A stretch of 16,909 nt of DNA from Flavobacteriales bacterium UBA4474. Lineage in GTDB: Bacteria > Bacteroidota > Bacteroidia > Flavobacteriales_D > Sanyastnellaceae. How positions within the stretch are numbered: the first letter of the stretch is position 1; each line of letters starts with the position of its first letter. Both the position numbers and the translations under genes were made by a program. A model generated the notes under the pieces. It did no database searches, was not told the DNA's origin, and saw only the letters and a program-made list of their open reading frames with translations. The stretch spans positions 1-16,909 of the forward strand of contig DGOE01000114.1 of the NCBI GenBank assembly GCA_002389295.1, in the 5' to 3' direction. Shown in pieces: positions 16,251-16,909 of the stretch.

Positions 16251-16909
16251 GCCACAACGGCCGATGCCGTAGGCAAGCTGCGGTCCACTTTTTTGAAGAG
16301 GCCCTGCAGCACCTTGCCGGGACCCACTTCCACGACTTCCGTTACCCCTTCCGCCACGAACCATTCCATGGTTTGGGTCCACCGTACCGGCGAAGTGAGC
16401 TGCGAGATGAGGTTTTGGCGGATCACTTCTGGATCCGTCTCCGGCGTAGCGTTCACGTTTTGAACGATGGGGCAGCGCGGACTGAGAATGTCTGCGGCTT
16501 CCAAGGCGATGGCCAAACGCTCCCGTGCAGGCTCCATCAAAGGCGAGTGGAATGCCCCGCCGACTGGCAGCACAATGGCCCGGCGCGCACCGGCTTCTTT
16601 TAAGGCTTCACACGCCGCCTCCACAGCGGGCACTTCACCCGAAATCACCAATTGACCGGGACAGTTGTAATTCGCAGCCACCACAATCCCCTCGATGGAG
16701 GCGCAGACCTCTTCGACCACCTGGTCTTCAAGCCCCAGGATAGCGGCCATGGTAGAGGGCGTGTGCTCACAGGCGTCCTGCATGGCAAGGGCCCGCTCAC
16801 TGACCAACTTCAACCCTTCGGCAAATCCCAAACCGCCCGCCGCAACGAGCGCACTGAATTCCCCAAGGCTGTGCCCTGCGACGAAAGCCGGGTCAAAGTT
16901 GTCGCCCAT
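16247..16909 (-). CDS. fabD: Malonyl-CoA:ACP transacylase FabD, C-terminal part
   Basis: The last 220 residues of FabD, which moves malonyl groups from CoA to acyl carrier protein at the start of fatty acid synthesis. The nucleophile S14 lies in GHSLGEFSAL; R39 is 25 residues later, matching the arginine that binds the malonyl carboxylate; H121 in GGAFHSPLM is the catalytic histidine; and VGPGKVLQGLFKKV closes the domain. In whole FabD proteins the serine is near residue 90, so roughly 75 N-terminal residues, including the GQGSQ oxyanion segment, are beyond the window. The methionine at 16909 is only the window edge, not the start. Its TAG overlaps the TAA of the coiled-coil gene by four bases in total. 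Confidence 0.96.
   Translation of the reverse strand: MGDNFDPAFVAGHSLGEFSALVAAGGLGFAEGLKLVSERALAMQDACEHTPSTMAAILGLEDQVVEEVCASIEGIVVAANYNCPGQLVISGEVPAVEAACEALKEAGARRAIVLPVGGAFHSPLMEPARERLAIALEAADILSPRCPIVQNVNATPETDPEVIRQNLISQLTSPVRWTQTMEWFVAEGVTEVVEVGPGKVLQGLFKKVDRSLPTASAVVA

Overview
The window looks like a stretch of ordinary chromosome from a member of the Bacteroidota, probably a GC-rich Flavobacteriales-like lineage. The signs are a GH3-family protein beside a small conserved helical protein, a DUF3127 protein, a bifunctional-nuclease protein with a UVR tail, a K+-dependent membrane pyrophosphatase with a relocated gate glutamate, a signal peptide ending in Ala-Gln, and several upstream boxes that fit the Bacteroidetes -7 promoter element TAnnTTTG. 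I assign the phylum with confidence; the lineage below it is inference. I saw no tRNA, rRNA, CRISPR array, insertion sequence, phage gene or defence system. No gap between genes exceeds 300 bases.

Positions 1-7493 are all on the minus strand. Reading in the direction of transcription: etfB-etfA (electron transfer flavoprotein), then bfn (DUF151-UVR) and nupC (nucleoside symporter) with overlapping stop and start; then purE and a flavin-reductase-fold protein, also overlapping, with their own promoter-like box; then a DUF3127 protein and an AtoE-type short-chain fatty acid transporter; a hairpin terminator; and finally the start of a secreted protein that runs off the left edge.

Positions 7494-7638 are a divergent promoter region. 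On the plus strand follow pdhB (pyruvate dehydrogenase E1 beta), hppA (membrane pyrophosphatase) and a YceI-domain lipoprotein whose start overlaps the hppA stop. A 14-bp-stem hairpin at 11809-11842 ends this block and serves the converging minus-strand cluster: a small conserved protein, a GH3-family acyl-adenylating enzyme and a deoxynucleoside kinase. A major-facilitator transporter and a small coiled-coil protein follow on the plus strand. The window ends inside fabD (minus strand), whose stop overlaps that of the coiled-coil gene.

By theme, the genes serve acetyl-CoA and fatty-acid metabolism (pdhB, etfAB, atoE, fabD), nucleotide supply (purE, nupC, deoxynucleoside kinase, possibly bfn), membrane energetics (hppA) and envelope functions (YceI lipoprotein, MFS transporter, left-edge protein). 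I found no convincing undescribed multi-gene system. The points most worth following up are the SSB-like acidic tail on the DUF3127 protein, the moved gate glutamate and His-rich tail of HppA, promoter boxes lying only four bases before start codons, and the three-gene GH3 cluster.
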